From SIG440 sp045596485 (GTDB taxonomy: Bacteria > Bacillota > Clostridia > Monoglobales > Monoglobaceae): a DNA stretch of 12,316 nucleotides. A program made the translations under genes and the position numbers. Under the pieces are notes generated by a model, which ran no database searches, was not told where the DNA came from, and saw nothing but the letters and a program-made list of their open reading frames with translations. Position 1 is the stretch's first letter. Each line of letters starts with the position of its first letter. Of this stretch, positions 1 to 6,038 are shown one piece after another. The DNA lies in assembly GCA_045596485.1 (NCBI GenBank), contig JAZOCL010000085.1, positions 1 through 12,316 of the forward strand, in the 5' to 3' direction.

Positions 1-41
1 CGATTACATTGAAAGTCAGTTTTTGAAAGAGGTGAAAAACA

Positions 42-566
42 ATGGCAGAAAGAGTAGAGATAACCAAAAAGCAGGAGCGTATTGATGCAAGTACGCTTGA
101 CATAAAGGAAAAAGTAGTTTCTCTTAATCGTGTATCAAAGACTGTTAAGGGTGGTAGAACAAGCAGATTCAGCGCCCTGGTAGTTGTTGGTGACGAAAAC
201 GGTCATGTTGGATACGGTATGGGTAAGGCAGCCGAAGTTCCGGATGCAATCCGCAAGGGTATCGACGAAGCTAAGAAGAACATGATTACTGTTCCTCTGG
301 TAAAGACTACAATTCCTCACGAAATCATCGGTGAATACGGCGCAGGCAGAGTTCTTCTCAAGCCCGCAGCAGAAGGTACTGGTGTTATCGCCGGTGGCCC
401 CGCTCGTGCGGTTCTGGAGCTTGCCGGTATCCGTGATATCAGAACAAAGTGTCTCAGAAGCAACAACCCCAAGAACGTTGTGTCTGCAACAGTTCAGGCC
501 CTTGCAGCACTGAGAAGTGTTGAAGAGGTTGCAAAGCTGAGAGGCAAGAAGCCCGAAGAAATCTAA
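42..566 (+). CDS. rpsE: Small ribosomal subunit protein S5
   Basis: This encodes S5 (174 aa), a 30S protein involved in decoding accuracy and subunit assembly. The N-terminal double-stranded RNA-binding domain covers about residues 18-82, including the VSKTVKGGR loop and the GxGMGKAAEVPDAIRKG stretch. The C-terminal domain follows, with the conserved VLLKPAAEGTGVIAGGPARA and LGxxN-type (LRSNNPKNVV) segments. The length is normal for the family (about 165-175). The ATG is preceded by AAAGAGGTGA at 26-35. It is the first complete gene in the window; rplR (L18) is expected just upstream, but no recognisable L18 C-terminus lies in the first 41 bases. rpmD follows after 44 bases, in the classic spc order. 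Confidence 0.98.
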   Translation: MAERVEITKKQERIDASTLDIKEKVVSLNRVSKTVKGGRTSRFSALVVVGDENGHVGYGMGKAAEVPDAIRKGIDEAKKNMITVPLVKTTIPHEIIGEYGAGRVLLKPAAEGTGVIAGGPARAVLELAGIRDIRTKCLRSNNPKNVVSATVQALAALRSVEEVAKLRGKKPEEI

Positions 567-610
567 GGGCAAAACCAGTTAACAACCAAGAGAGATAGGA
601 GGTTTTTTCC

Positions 611-793
611 TTGGCTAACACATTGAAAGTAACACTTGTAAAAAGTACAATTGGTTGCAAAAAGGATCAGATTGCCACAGTTGAAGCTCTGGGACTCAGA
701 AAGCTTCATAGTAGTGTAGAGAAACCCGACAATCCTCAGATTAGAGGTATGATCTTCAAGGTTTCTCATCTGGTTGCAGTTGAAGAGGCGTAA
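611..793 (+). CDS. rpmD: Large ribosomal subunit protein L30 (TTG start)
   Basis: This encodes L30 (60 aa), a small 50S protein found in most but not all bacteria. The sequence LKVTLVKSTIG near the N-terminus, followed by VEALGLRKLHSSVEKPDNPQIRGMI, is the whole conserved L30 fold, and the length is standard. The start is TTG at 611. AGGAGG at 597-602 sits 8 bases upstream, and the residues from there (M-A-N-T-L-K) align with normal L30 N-termini. No ATG or GTG in frame would give a full-length protein. It lies between rpsE and rplO as expected. Confidence 0.95.
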   Translation: MANTLKVTLVKSTIGCKKDQIATVEALGLRKLHSSVEKPDNPQIRGMIFKVSHLVAVEEA

Positions 794-841
794 ATTCATT
801 CGTCTCACATATTGATAAAAAATAAAGAGGAGGTGTACTCA

Positions 842-1279
842 ATGAAACTTCATGAATTATCTCCGAGCGAAGGCTCAAAGAAGAATAATTTCAGAGTAGG
901 CAGAGGTCACGGTAGCGGTAACGGCAAAACAGCAGGCAAGGGCCACAAGGGTCAGAATGCCCGCAGCGGCGGCGGTGTTCGTCCTGGTTTTGAAGGCGGA
1001 CAGATGCCTATCTACAGAAGACTTCCGAAACGTGGCTTTACAAACATCTTTGCAAAGGAATATGTTTCTGTTAACGTAGAAGTTCTTAACAAGCTTGACT
1101 GCGCAGAGGTTACTGCTGAGGTTCTGAAGGAGAACGGCATCATTTCAAAGATTTGTGACGGTGTTGTTATTCTCGGCCGCGGTGAAGTGACAAAGGCTTT
1201 CACAGTTAAGGCAAAAAGATTCAGTAAGACTGCTGAAGAAAAGATTATTGCTGCCGGCGGAAAGGTTGAGGTGGTATAA
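842..1279 (+). CDS. rplO: Large ribosomal subunit protein L15
   Basis: This encodes L15 (145 aa), a 50S assembly protein that contacts 23S rRNA. The glycine-, lysine- and arginine-rich N-terminus (residues about 8-50: SKKNNFRVGRGHGSG, GKGHKGQNARSG) is the rRNA-threading extension. The GFEGGQMPIYRRLPKRGF motif follows, and the C-terminal globular part ends in AAGGKVEVV. The reading frame stays open upstream to a TTG at 812, but the ATG at 842 is the start. It has AGAGGAGGTG at about 826-835 and gives the normal MKLHELSPSEGS N-terminus. The stop codon directly abuts the secY ATG, which implies translational coupling. Confidence 0.97.
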   Translation: MKLHELSPSEGSKKNNFRVGRGHGSGNGKTAGKGHKGQNARSGGGVRPGFEGGQMPIYRRLPKRGFTNIFAKEYVSVNVEVLNKLDCAEVTAEVLKENGIISKICDGVVILGRGEVTKAFTVKAKRFSKTAEEKIIAAGGKVEVV

Positions 1280-2563
1280 ATGTTTGAAACAATTAGGAAT
1301 GCATGGAAGGTTGCAGACCTGAGAAAGAAATTGTTTTATACACTCGCTATGATTGTTATTTTCCGTCTCGGTTCTGTTATTCCCGTTCCGATGCTTGACC
1401 CCGCTCAGCTGGAGCAGATTTTTGCGAGCACAAACAACTCGCTTCTCGGCTTCATCAACGTGGTTTCAGGCGGTGCTTTTCAGAATACAACAATTTTTGC
1501 AATGAGTATTACGCCATACATCAACGCATCAATTATTATGCAGCTCCTGTGCGTGGCTATTCCTGCGCTGGAGAGACTGCAGAAGGAAGGCGAAGAAGGC
1601 AGAAAGAAAATTGCTCAGATTCAGAGAGTAGCAACAATTGTTCTTGCTCTCATCCAGGCTATAGGCTTGTATTTCCTGCTGGATAGCTATAACGCAGTTG
1701 TAAACCCCGGTTTCTGGACTGCGGTTGTAGTTGTTACAACATTCTCAGCAGGTACTGCATTCCTTATGTGGCTTGGTGAACAGATTACCGAAAAAGGTGT
1801 CGGCAACGGCATTTCGCTGATTATTTTTGCAGGTATCGTTTCAGGCGGCCCCGCAATGGTGACATCGCTTTATCAGTATATGCTTGGCGGCACGGCAAAC
1901 ATTATCGGGACAATTCTTCTGGTAATTGTTGCACTGGTTGTTATAGCTTTCGTTGTTGCTATGCACGACGCTGAAAGAAGAATTCCTGTTCAGTACGCAA
2001 AGCGTGTTGTTGGAAGAAAGATGTACGGCGGACAGAGCACTCACATTCCGATTAAGGTTGCGTCAGCAGGTGTAATGCCGATCATCTTTGCTATGTCCAT
2101 TATGTCATTTCCCGGAACAATCGCATCATTCTGTGGTGTTCAGGCGGGTGACGCAGGTTTCTGGGGAGGTTTCCTCAAATACTTCTCACCTGACCATTGG
2201 GTATATGCAATCGTTTATTTCTTCCTTATTATCTTCTTCACATACTTCTATACAGCTATTCAGTTCAATCCCATTGAAATGGCTAACAATATGAAGAAGA
2301 ACGGTGGATTTATTCCGGGCATCCGTCCCGGACGTCCTACATCAGATTTCATAAGCAGAGTACTTTCAAAGGTTACTCTTGCAGGTGCTATATTCCTGGG
2401 CTTCATTGCTGTTATTCCGATTTTTATGAATATCGGTCTCAATATCAACAACTTTGCAATCGGTGGTACATCACTTATCATCGTTGTAGGTGTTGCCCTT
2501 GAAACAGTTAACCAGCTCGAGTCTCAGATGCTTATGAGACATTATAAGGGATTCTTGGAATAA
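1280..2563 (+). CDS. secY: Preprotein translocase subunit SecY
   Basis: This encodes SecY (427 aa), the channel subunit of the SecYEG translocon in the cytoplasmic membrane. About ten hydrophobic segments are visible, the first at roughly residues 18-38 and the last at about 395-412. The plug/TM2 signature region SGGAFQNTTIFAMSITPYI is at about 63-81. The cytosolic loop AERRIPVQYAKR is at 231-242, and the loop with GGFIPGIRPGRPT is at 332-344; these loops contact the ribosome and SecA. The length is typical. The ATG follows the rplO stop with no gap, and the SD (GAGGTGG, 1268-1274) lies inside the end of rplO. adk would normally follow closely, but here a 410-base spacer separates them. Confidence 0.98.
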   Translation: MFETIRNAWKVADLRKKLFYTLAMIVIFRLGSVIPVPMLDPAQLEQIFASTNNSLLGFINVVSGGAFQNTTIFAMSITPYINASIIMQLLCVAIPALERLQKEGEEGRKKIAQIQRVATIVLALIQAIGLYFLLDSYNAVVNPGFWTAVVVVTTFSAGTAFLMWLGEQITEKGVGNGISLIIFAGIVSGGPAMVTSLYQYMLGGTANIIGTILLVIVALVVIAFVVAMHDAERRIPVQYAKRVVGRKMYGGQSTHIPIKVASAGVMPIIFAMSIMSFPGTIASFCGVQAGDAGFWGGFLKYFSPDHWVYAIVYFFLIIFFTYFYTAIQFNPIEMANNMKKNGGFIPGIRPGRPTSDFISRVLSKVTLAGAIFLGFIAVIPIFMNIGLNINNFAIGGTSLIIVVGVALETVNQLESQMLMRHYKGFLE

Positions 2564-2973
2564 TAGACAAAAGGGCTGTTTGCCCATGACTTTACAGGGG
2601 ATGCCTCGGCGCTGCTGCGTTTCAGGCAGCCCCTTGTGGAGTTTTTGAACATAAGAGAGCGTGACGCTTCTCTTTGATTTCAAAAGAGCCATTGCCGTGA
2701 CACGGGCTTTGAAGCCTGTAACACTGTTGACGGCAGAGCAGAGAGGTCGGATTTCACTTTGAGTGAGCGACTTGCTTTGTGTTCAGAAATTGCGCTTAGA
2801 TAAAACAAGGACGACATCTGGTTTTTGCCGACAAGCTTCGGCAAATAGGGTGCTTTGTCAGAGATAGAGACTAATCCTCTTGCCGCGTGGATGCGGAGAA
2901 GAAGTTTGGGGGCTCTTGAGAAAAGAATGAAGCTTTTGCTTCTATATTTTTGACTGAAAGGCGATGCTGAAAA
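2564..2973 (+). other. Structured 410-base spacer between secY and adk
   Basis: No credible gene is visible here on either strand. The spacer is rich in perfect or near-perfect stem-loops: 2573-2576 with 2582-2585 (GGGC/GCCC); 2597-2606 with 2625-2634 (one mismatch); 2653-2661 with 2665-2674 (one bulge); 2693-2698 with 2730-2735 (TGCCGT/ACGGCA) enclosing 2702-2707 with 2714-2719; 2746-2749 with 2768-2771 enclosing 2754-2758 with 2762-2766; 2824-2831 with 2838-2845 (8 bp); 2883-2886 with 2893-2896; and 2929-2933 with 2938-2942, followed by TATATTTTT. A possible long-range closing stem pairs AAGAGCC (2684-2690) with GGCTCTT (2911-2917). It could be a structured RNA, a dispersed intergenic repeat, or a degraded insertion. 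The last hairpin may act as a weak terminator or attenuator before adk. Confidence 0.6.
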
Positions 2974-3606
2974 ATGAAACTTATTATCCTTGCTGCGCCA
3001 GGTGCCGGAAAAGGTACACAGGCAGAAGCTTTGAGCAAGCATTTTGGAATACCTACAATTTCTACAGGAGCAATCCTCAGAAAGAACATTGCTGACGGAA
3101 CCGAGCTCGGAGAAATTGCATCACAATACATCAACGACGGAAAGTTTGTTCCTGACGATGTAATGATTGATATTGTTAAAAAGAGACTGCACGAGGGTGA
3201 CTGTGAGAAGGGATTTATTCTTGACGGCTTTCCCAGAACTCTTAATCAGGCAGAGGCTCTTGAGGCTTCGGACATAGAGATTGATGCGGTTCTTACCCTT
3301 GAGGTTGACGACGAAAAGATAATCAAAAGACTTTCGGGCAGACTTGAATGCAAGTCCTGCGGAAGCTCTTATCACAAAGAACACAAAAAGCCGAAAATTG
3401 AAGGCGTGTGTGACAACTGTGGCGGAGATCTCACAACAAGAGCTGACGATAAGCCCGAAATTATCAAGGACCGTCTTGAAACCTATTATAAGCAGACAGA
3501 ACCTCTCAAGAAGTTCTATGCTGACCGCGGTATGCTGAAAACAGCAATCGGTCAGGAGAATATTGCAGACACAACAACCGCTGTTCTTGCTGCACTTGAA
3601 GACTAA
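2974..3606 (+). CDS. adk: Adenylate kinase, zinc-lid type
   Basis: Adenylate kinase (210 aa) catalyses ATP + AMP = 2 ADP in the cytoplasm. The P-loop APGAGKGT is at residues 8-15. The AMP-binding region includes STGAILR (30-36), and GFILDGFPRTLNQ is at about 80-92. The LID is the long Gram-positive form with four cysteines, C116, C119, C136 and C139, in a CxxC-x16-CxxC arrangement that would hold a structural zinc. RADD and the catalytic arginine region follow. Residue 7, the first position of the P-loop, is Ala (GCT at 2992-2994), where the family usually has Gly. The ATG has only a modest SD (AAAGG, about 2957-2961). It lies in the usual secY-adk-map order, but after an unusually long spacer. 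map follows after 18 bases. Confidence 0.97.
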   Translation: MKLIILAAPGAGKGTQAEALSKHFGIPTISTGAILRKNIADGTELGEIASQYINDGKFVPDDVMIDIVKKRLHEGDCEKGFILDGFPRTLNQAEALEASDIEIDAVLTLEVDDEKIIKRLSGRLECKSCGSSYHKEHKKPKIEGVCDNCGGDLTTRADDKPEIIKDRLETYYKQTEPLKKFYADRGMLKTAIGQENIADTTTAVLAALED

Positions 3607-3624
3607 AACAGTCGGAGAAAAATA

Positions 3625-4377
3625 ATGATTACCATTAAATCGAAATATGAAATTGAAAATATGAAGGCTGCCGGTCGGGTGGTTTTTGAAACCCTAAAGC
3701 TTCTTGAGAAGCTGACAAAGCCGGGGGTTTCGACCCTGGAGCTTGACAAGGCTGCCGAAAAATATATAAGAAGCCAAAGCTGCACGCCCTCCTTCAAGGG
3801 CTACGGCGGCTTTCCGGGGAGCATTTGTGCCAGTGTGAATTCTGAGGTTATTCACGGAATTCCTGACAGGCGTGTGCTGAAGGAAGGCGACATCGTGAGC
3901 TTTGATGTGGGTGCTTGCTACAAGGGCTACCACGGCGATGCTGCCCGCACCTATGGAGTGGGGAAAATCAGTGCCGAGGCGCAGAGACTCATTGATGTAA
4001 CCCGTGAAAGTTTTTTTGAAGGAATTAAGTTTGCAAGAGACGGCTACAGAATTTCGGATATTTCGGGAACAATTCAGAAATATGTAGAAGAGAACGGATA
4101 CAGCGTTCTGAGAGAATACTGCGGTCACGGTTTGGGAAAGGAGCTCCACGAGGAGCCTGAGATTCCGAACTATGTTGCACCGGGGCACAGAGGCGTGAGA
4201 ATCAGACCGGGTATGTGCCTTGCCATTGAGCCTATGGTGAACGAGGGCTCAAGACAGATTTATGTGGCAGACAATGATTGGACGGTTCTGACCCAGGACG
4301 GCAAGCTGGCGGCACATTATGAAAACAGCGTTCTTGTTACAAACGATGAGCCGTTTTTGCTTACACTGTGCGAATAA
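3625..4377 (+). CDS. map: Methionine aminopeptidase, type I
   Basis: This enzyme (250 aa) removes the N-terminal formyl-free methionine from nascent proteins, using a two-metal site. The pita-bread fold ligands are all present: H77 (VIHGIP), D94 (SFDVG), D105 (GYHGDAART), H168 (CGHGLG), H175 (LHEEP), E202 (AIEPM) and E233 (HYENSVLV). The length matches type Ia enzymes, which have no N-terminal extension. The start ATG at 3625 has a weak SD (GGAGAA, about 3614-3619), which may mean dependence on translation from adk 18 bases upstream. The KOW gene follows after 38 bases. The function is considered certain from the complete ligand set. Confidence 0.98.
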   Translation: MITIKSKYEIENMKAAGRVVFETLKLLEKLTKPGVSTLELDKAAEKYIRSQSCTPSFKGYGGFPGSICASVNSEVIHGIPDRRVLKEGDIVSFDVGACYKGYHGDAARTYGVGKISAEAQRLIDVTRESFFEGIKFARDGYRISDISGTIQKYVEENGYSVLREYCGHGLGKELHEEPEIPNYVAPGHRGVRIRPGMCLAIEPMVNEGSRQIYVADNDWTVLTQDGKLAAHYENSVLVTNDEPFLLTLCE

Positions 4378-4415
4378 GAAATAATTTGTAAATCATATAA
4401 TGAGGTATACATTTT

Positions 4416-4697
4416 ATGGATGATATATTTAATGTGGGCGATATAGTCTTATCGAAGATGGGCAGAGACAGCGGCAGGCATTATATTGTTATGAATGTCT
4501 CCGACAATTTTGTATATATCTGCGATGGCGACTTTCACAAGGTCGACAAGCCCAAAAAGAAGAAGGTTAAGCACGTTGAGAAAACAGAGGGCTTCAGCGA
4601 ATATGTGGCAGACAAGCTTGAGGAAGGGACAAAGGTTACCAACACCGAGCTGCGCAGAACAATAGCTGAGTTTGAAGAAGAAAACGGGCTGATTTAA
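4416..4697 (+). CDS. KOW-domain RNA-binding protein, L14e-like
   Basis: This is a small protein (93 aa) whose N-terminal half is a KOW-type SH3 barrel: FNVGDIVLSKMGRDSGRHYIVM at about 5-26, then FVYICDGDFHKVDKPKKKKVKHV at about 32-54. The basic KPKKKKVKH patch suggests RNA contact. The C-terminal part (about 57-93) is acidic and probably helical. Proteins of this kind resemble archaeal/eukaryotic ribosomal protein L14e and occur between map and infA in many Clostridia and Bacilli. From position and fold I infer a ribosome- or rRNA-associated role, but the exact function is not established. The ATG at 4416 has TGAGGT at 4401-4406. It is co-directional with map and infA. Confidence 0.85.
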   Translation: MDDIFNVGDIVLSKMGRDSGRHYIVMNVSDNFVYICDGDFHKVDKPKKKKVKHVEKTEGFSEYVADKLEEGTKVTNTELRRTIAEFEEENGLI

Positions 4698-4720
4698 GCA
4701 ACAGACTGAATTTTGAAATG

Positions 4721-4770
4721 AAAAGCGAATAACAACTTTTCGTTATTCACTATTCGCTATTATCTATTTA
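4721..4770 (+). repeat. Short inverted/direct repeat in the infA leader
   Basis: Two alternative stems share the same left arm. GAATAAC at 4727-4733 pairs with GTTATTC at 4742-4748, and AGCGAATA at 4724-4731 pairs with TATTCGCT at 4751-4758. The right side is a run of near-heptamer direct repeats (ATTCACT, ATTCGCT, ATT, ATCT). It lies just upstream of the infA SD (AGGGGGTGA, 4771-4779). It may be a dispersed intergenic repeat or a small regulatory hairpin; the sequence alone does not decide. Confidence 0.5.
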
Positions 4771-4783
4771 AGGGGGTGACATT

Positions 4784-5002
4784 ATGGCAAAGGAAGACGT
4801 TCTGGAGGTTGAAGGTACAGTCCTTGAGGCTCTGCCTAATGCAATGTTTCAGGTTGAGCTTGAAAACGGGCACAAAATTCTGGCTCATATTTCAGGCAAG
4901 CTGAGAATGCACTATATCAGAATTCTGCCCGGTGACAAGGTTACCGTTGAGATTTCGCCTTACGATTTGACAAAGGGCAGAATTACGTGGAGAGCAAAAT
5001 AA
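4784..5002 (+). CDS. infA: Translation initiation factor IF-1
   Basis: IF-1 (72 aa) binds the 30S A site during initiation. The single OB-fold domain is complete: MAKEDVLEVEGTVLEALPN at the N-terminus, FQVELENGHKILAHISGKLR in the middle, then IRILPGDKVTVEISPYDLTKGRITWR at the end. The length is exactly the family norm. The ATG at 4784 is preceded by AGGGGGTGA at 4771-4779. It follows the KOW gene by 86 bases. In many Firmicutes rpmJ is only a few tens of bases downstream; here the gap is 337 bases and contains a fresh promoter. Confidence 0.98.
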   Translation: MAKEDVLEVEGTVLEALPNAMFQVELENGHKILAHISGKLRMHYIRILPGDKVTVEISPYDLTKGRITWRAK

Positions 5003-5248
5003 CAGAAGCAAATAAAGGCTTTTGCCGAGCGTATCAGGCGTTTGCGGCAGGTTGTTTTGCGGAAAGTTTTTGAAAGGGTTTGCGGTTTGCAGACCTGAAG
5101 TTTGTAACCATTTGCATTATACTGTCGGATGCGGCTGTGAAAAGTGCCTTTATTTATGTTTTTTTGGAATAAATTCATAAGAGAATCTTTGTTTAGAAAA
5201 GAAAAATTATGGAAATACTTCAAAAAATGCGTTGGGGAAATTTGGTGC
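5003..5248. other. Gene-free spacer after infA
   Basis: No convincing gene is visible here. The 5' part can form a short stem (TGCCG 5023-5027 with CGGCA 5045-5049). A T7 run at 5159-5165 follows only a weak GGC/GCC pairing, so it is at best a poor terminator for the infA transcript. The 3' half becomes strongly A+T-rich, as expected upstream of the promoter that follows. Confidence 0.5.
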
Positions 5249-5277
5249 TTGACATAATTCGTGTTTGATGATATAAT
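5249..5277 (+). promoter_or_regulatory. Consensus sigma-A promoter for the rpmJ-rplQ operon
   Basis: A perfect TTGACA (-35) at 5249-5254 and a perfect TATAAT (-10) at 5272-5277 are separated by exactly 17 bases. Transcription should start near 5283-5285, giving a leader of about 56 bases before rpmJ. A full-consensus site such as this predicts strong constitutive activity, fitting a ribosomal-protein operon that restarts after the infA spacer. Confidence 0.93.
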
Positions 5278-5281
5278 AATT

Positions 5282-5323
5282 CGGTTAGCGATGTGCGCAA
5301 GTACAGGCTACCGTAACTTTTTT
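5282..5323 (+). promoter_or_regulatory. 5'-terminal stem-loop and U6 in the rpmJ leader
   Basis: The leader folds as CGGT/ACCG (5282-5285 with 5310-5313), a one-base bulge, AGC/GCT (5287-5289 with 5307-5309), a small internal loop, then TGTGC/GTACA (5292-5296 with 5301-5305) closed by a GCAA (GNRA) tetraloop. Six T residues follow at 5318-5323, directly before the SD AGGAGGTGA (5324-5332). The stem begins within about two bases of the predicted transcription start. It could be a 5'-end stabiliser, an attenuator or a protein-binding hairpin. Confidence 0.55.
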
Positions 5324-5339
5324 AGGAGGTGAAGGAATA

Positions 5340-5453
5340 ATGAAAGTACAACCTTCAGTTAAACCTATTTGTGAAAAGTGCAAAGTAATCAAGAGAAAAG
5401 GCAAGGTTATGGTTATTTGCGAAAACCCCCGTCACAAACAGAAACAGGGCTAA
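5340..5453 (+). CDS. rpmJ: Large ribosomal subunit protein L36, zinc-binding form
   Basis: L36 (37 aa) is the smallest 50S protein. It begins MKVQPSVKPICEKCK and ends with the stretch ENPRHKQKQG. The zinc ligands of the C+ form are all present: C11, C14, C27 and H32. The length is exactly standard. The ATG at 5340 lies 7 bases after AGGAGGTGA (5324-5332). It is the first gene behind the consensus promoter. A 153-base structured gap separates it from rpsM. Confidence 0.97.
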   Translation: MKVQPSVKPICEKCKVIKRKGKVMVICENPRHKQKQG

Positions 5454-5475
5454 TTGCGAAAATTATTAATCTTGT

Positions 5476-5600
5476 GAGAGCAGAGTCAGGCTTATTCGCC
5501 AATTAGTTTAAGCTGATGAAAGCGAAGGAACTCTTCGTGATAAGTGAAATTCTGCTCCGCATTACACTTTTCAAAAAAGAAAATTTATTCGGAGGTGAAT
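5476..5600 (+). promoter_or_regulatory. Candidate structured leader between rpmJ and rpsM
   Basis: The spacer can fold into a branched RNA. The closing stem P1 is GAGCAGAGT (5478-5486) with ATTCTGCTC (5549-5557), 9 bp including one G-T. P2 is 5490-5496 with 5539-5545, about 7 bp with wobbles. Two branches follow: ATTAG/CTGAT (5502-5506 with 5513-5517) and CGAAG/CTTCG (5523-5527 with 5533-5537). The 3' strand of P1 overlaps CTCCG (5555-5559), which can instead pair with CGGAG (5590-5594), the first half of the rpsM SD GGAGGTGA (5591-5598). P1 and SD masking are therefore mutually exclusive. In E. coli, S4 represses the alpha operon at a leader in this position; binding of S4 here is inference. 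Confidence 0.5.
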
Positions 5601-5606
5601 GAAAGT

Positions 5607-5972
5607 ATGGCACGTATTGCAGGTGTTGACTTACCAAATGAGAAGAGAGTTGAGATTGGACTTACCTATATCTTCGGTATAGGACTTTCCACATCAAAGA
5701 AAATCTTAGCTGCTACAGGCATCAATCCCGACACAAGAGTTCGTGATTTGTCTGAGGAAGAGGTTTCAATTCTCAGAGCTGAGATCGACAGGTACAATGT
5801 TGAAGGTGATCTCCGCCGTGATATCGCTCTTGATATCAAGCGTCTCATTGAAATCAACTGTTACAGAGGTCTTCGCCACAGGAAAAACCTTCCTGTAAGA
5901 GGACAGCGTTCAAAGACAAACGCAAGAACCAGAAAAGGCCCTAGAAAAACTATGGCTAACAAGAAGAAATAA
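5607..5972 (+). CDS. rpsM: Small ribosomal subunit protein S13
   Basis: S13 (121 aa) sits in the 30S head and forms bridges to the 50S subunit. The protein starts MARIAGVDLPNEKRVEIGLTY, with the helix-two-turn-helix region IFGIGLSTSKKIL and the conserved CYRGLRHRKNLPVRGQRSKTNARTRKGPRK tail that reaches the P site. The frame extends upstream to a GTG at 5544. The ATG at 5607 is chosen because GGAGGTGA lies 8 bases before it and because it gives the standard N-terminus. rpsK follows after 66 bases containing a small hairpin. Confidence 0.97.
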   Translation: MARIAGVDLPNEKRVEIGLTYIFGIGLSTSKKILAATGINPDTRVRDLSEEEVSILRAEIDRYNVEGDLRRDIALDIKRLIEINCYRGLRHRKNLPVRGQRSKTNARTRKGPRKTMANKKK

Positions 5973-5988
5973 TAAGTTTATCGAAAGT

Positions 5989-6008
5989 CTTTACGTTTTT
6001 GCGTAAAG
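5989..6008 (+). promoter_or_regulatory. Hairpin between rpsM and rpsK
   Basis: CTTTACG (5989-5995) pairs perfectly with CGTAAAG (6002-6008) around a six-base T-rich loop. No T-run follows, so it is not a typical terminator. It ends 13 bases before the rpsK SD (AGGAGGTGA, 6022-6030). It may affect mRNA processing or stability. Confidence 0.45.
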
Positions 6009-6038
6009 CTCCCTTAAATTCAGGAGGTGAAATTTACT

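Noticed and set aside
1..41. C-terminus of rplR (L18)
   Set aside because: None of the frames ends in the usual L18 tail, so L18 probably ends before the window.
2680..3042. Minus-strand open frame of 120 codons across the secY-adk spacer and the start of adk
   Set aside because: No recognisable domain, low-complexity Ser/Leu/Lys-rich composition, and overlap with the certain adk gene. The spacer is better explained as structured or repeat DNA.
5107..5165. Intrinsic terminator after infA at the T7 run
   Set aside because: The only stem before the T-run is about 3 bp, too weak to call.
5476..5560. tRNA-like or tmRNA-like fold before rpsM
   Set aside because: It has no T-loop sequence, no CCA-type end and no anticodon arm in the right place. 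The branches fit a leader RNA better.
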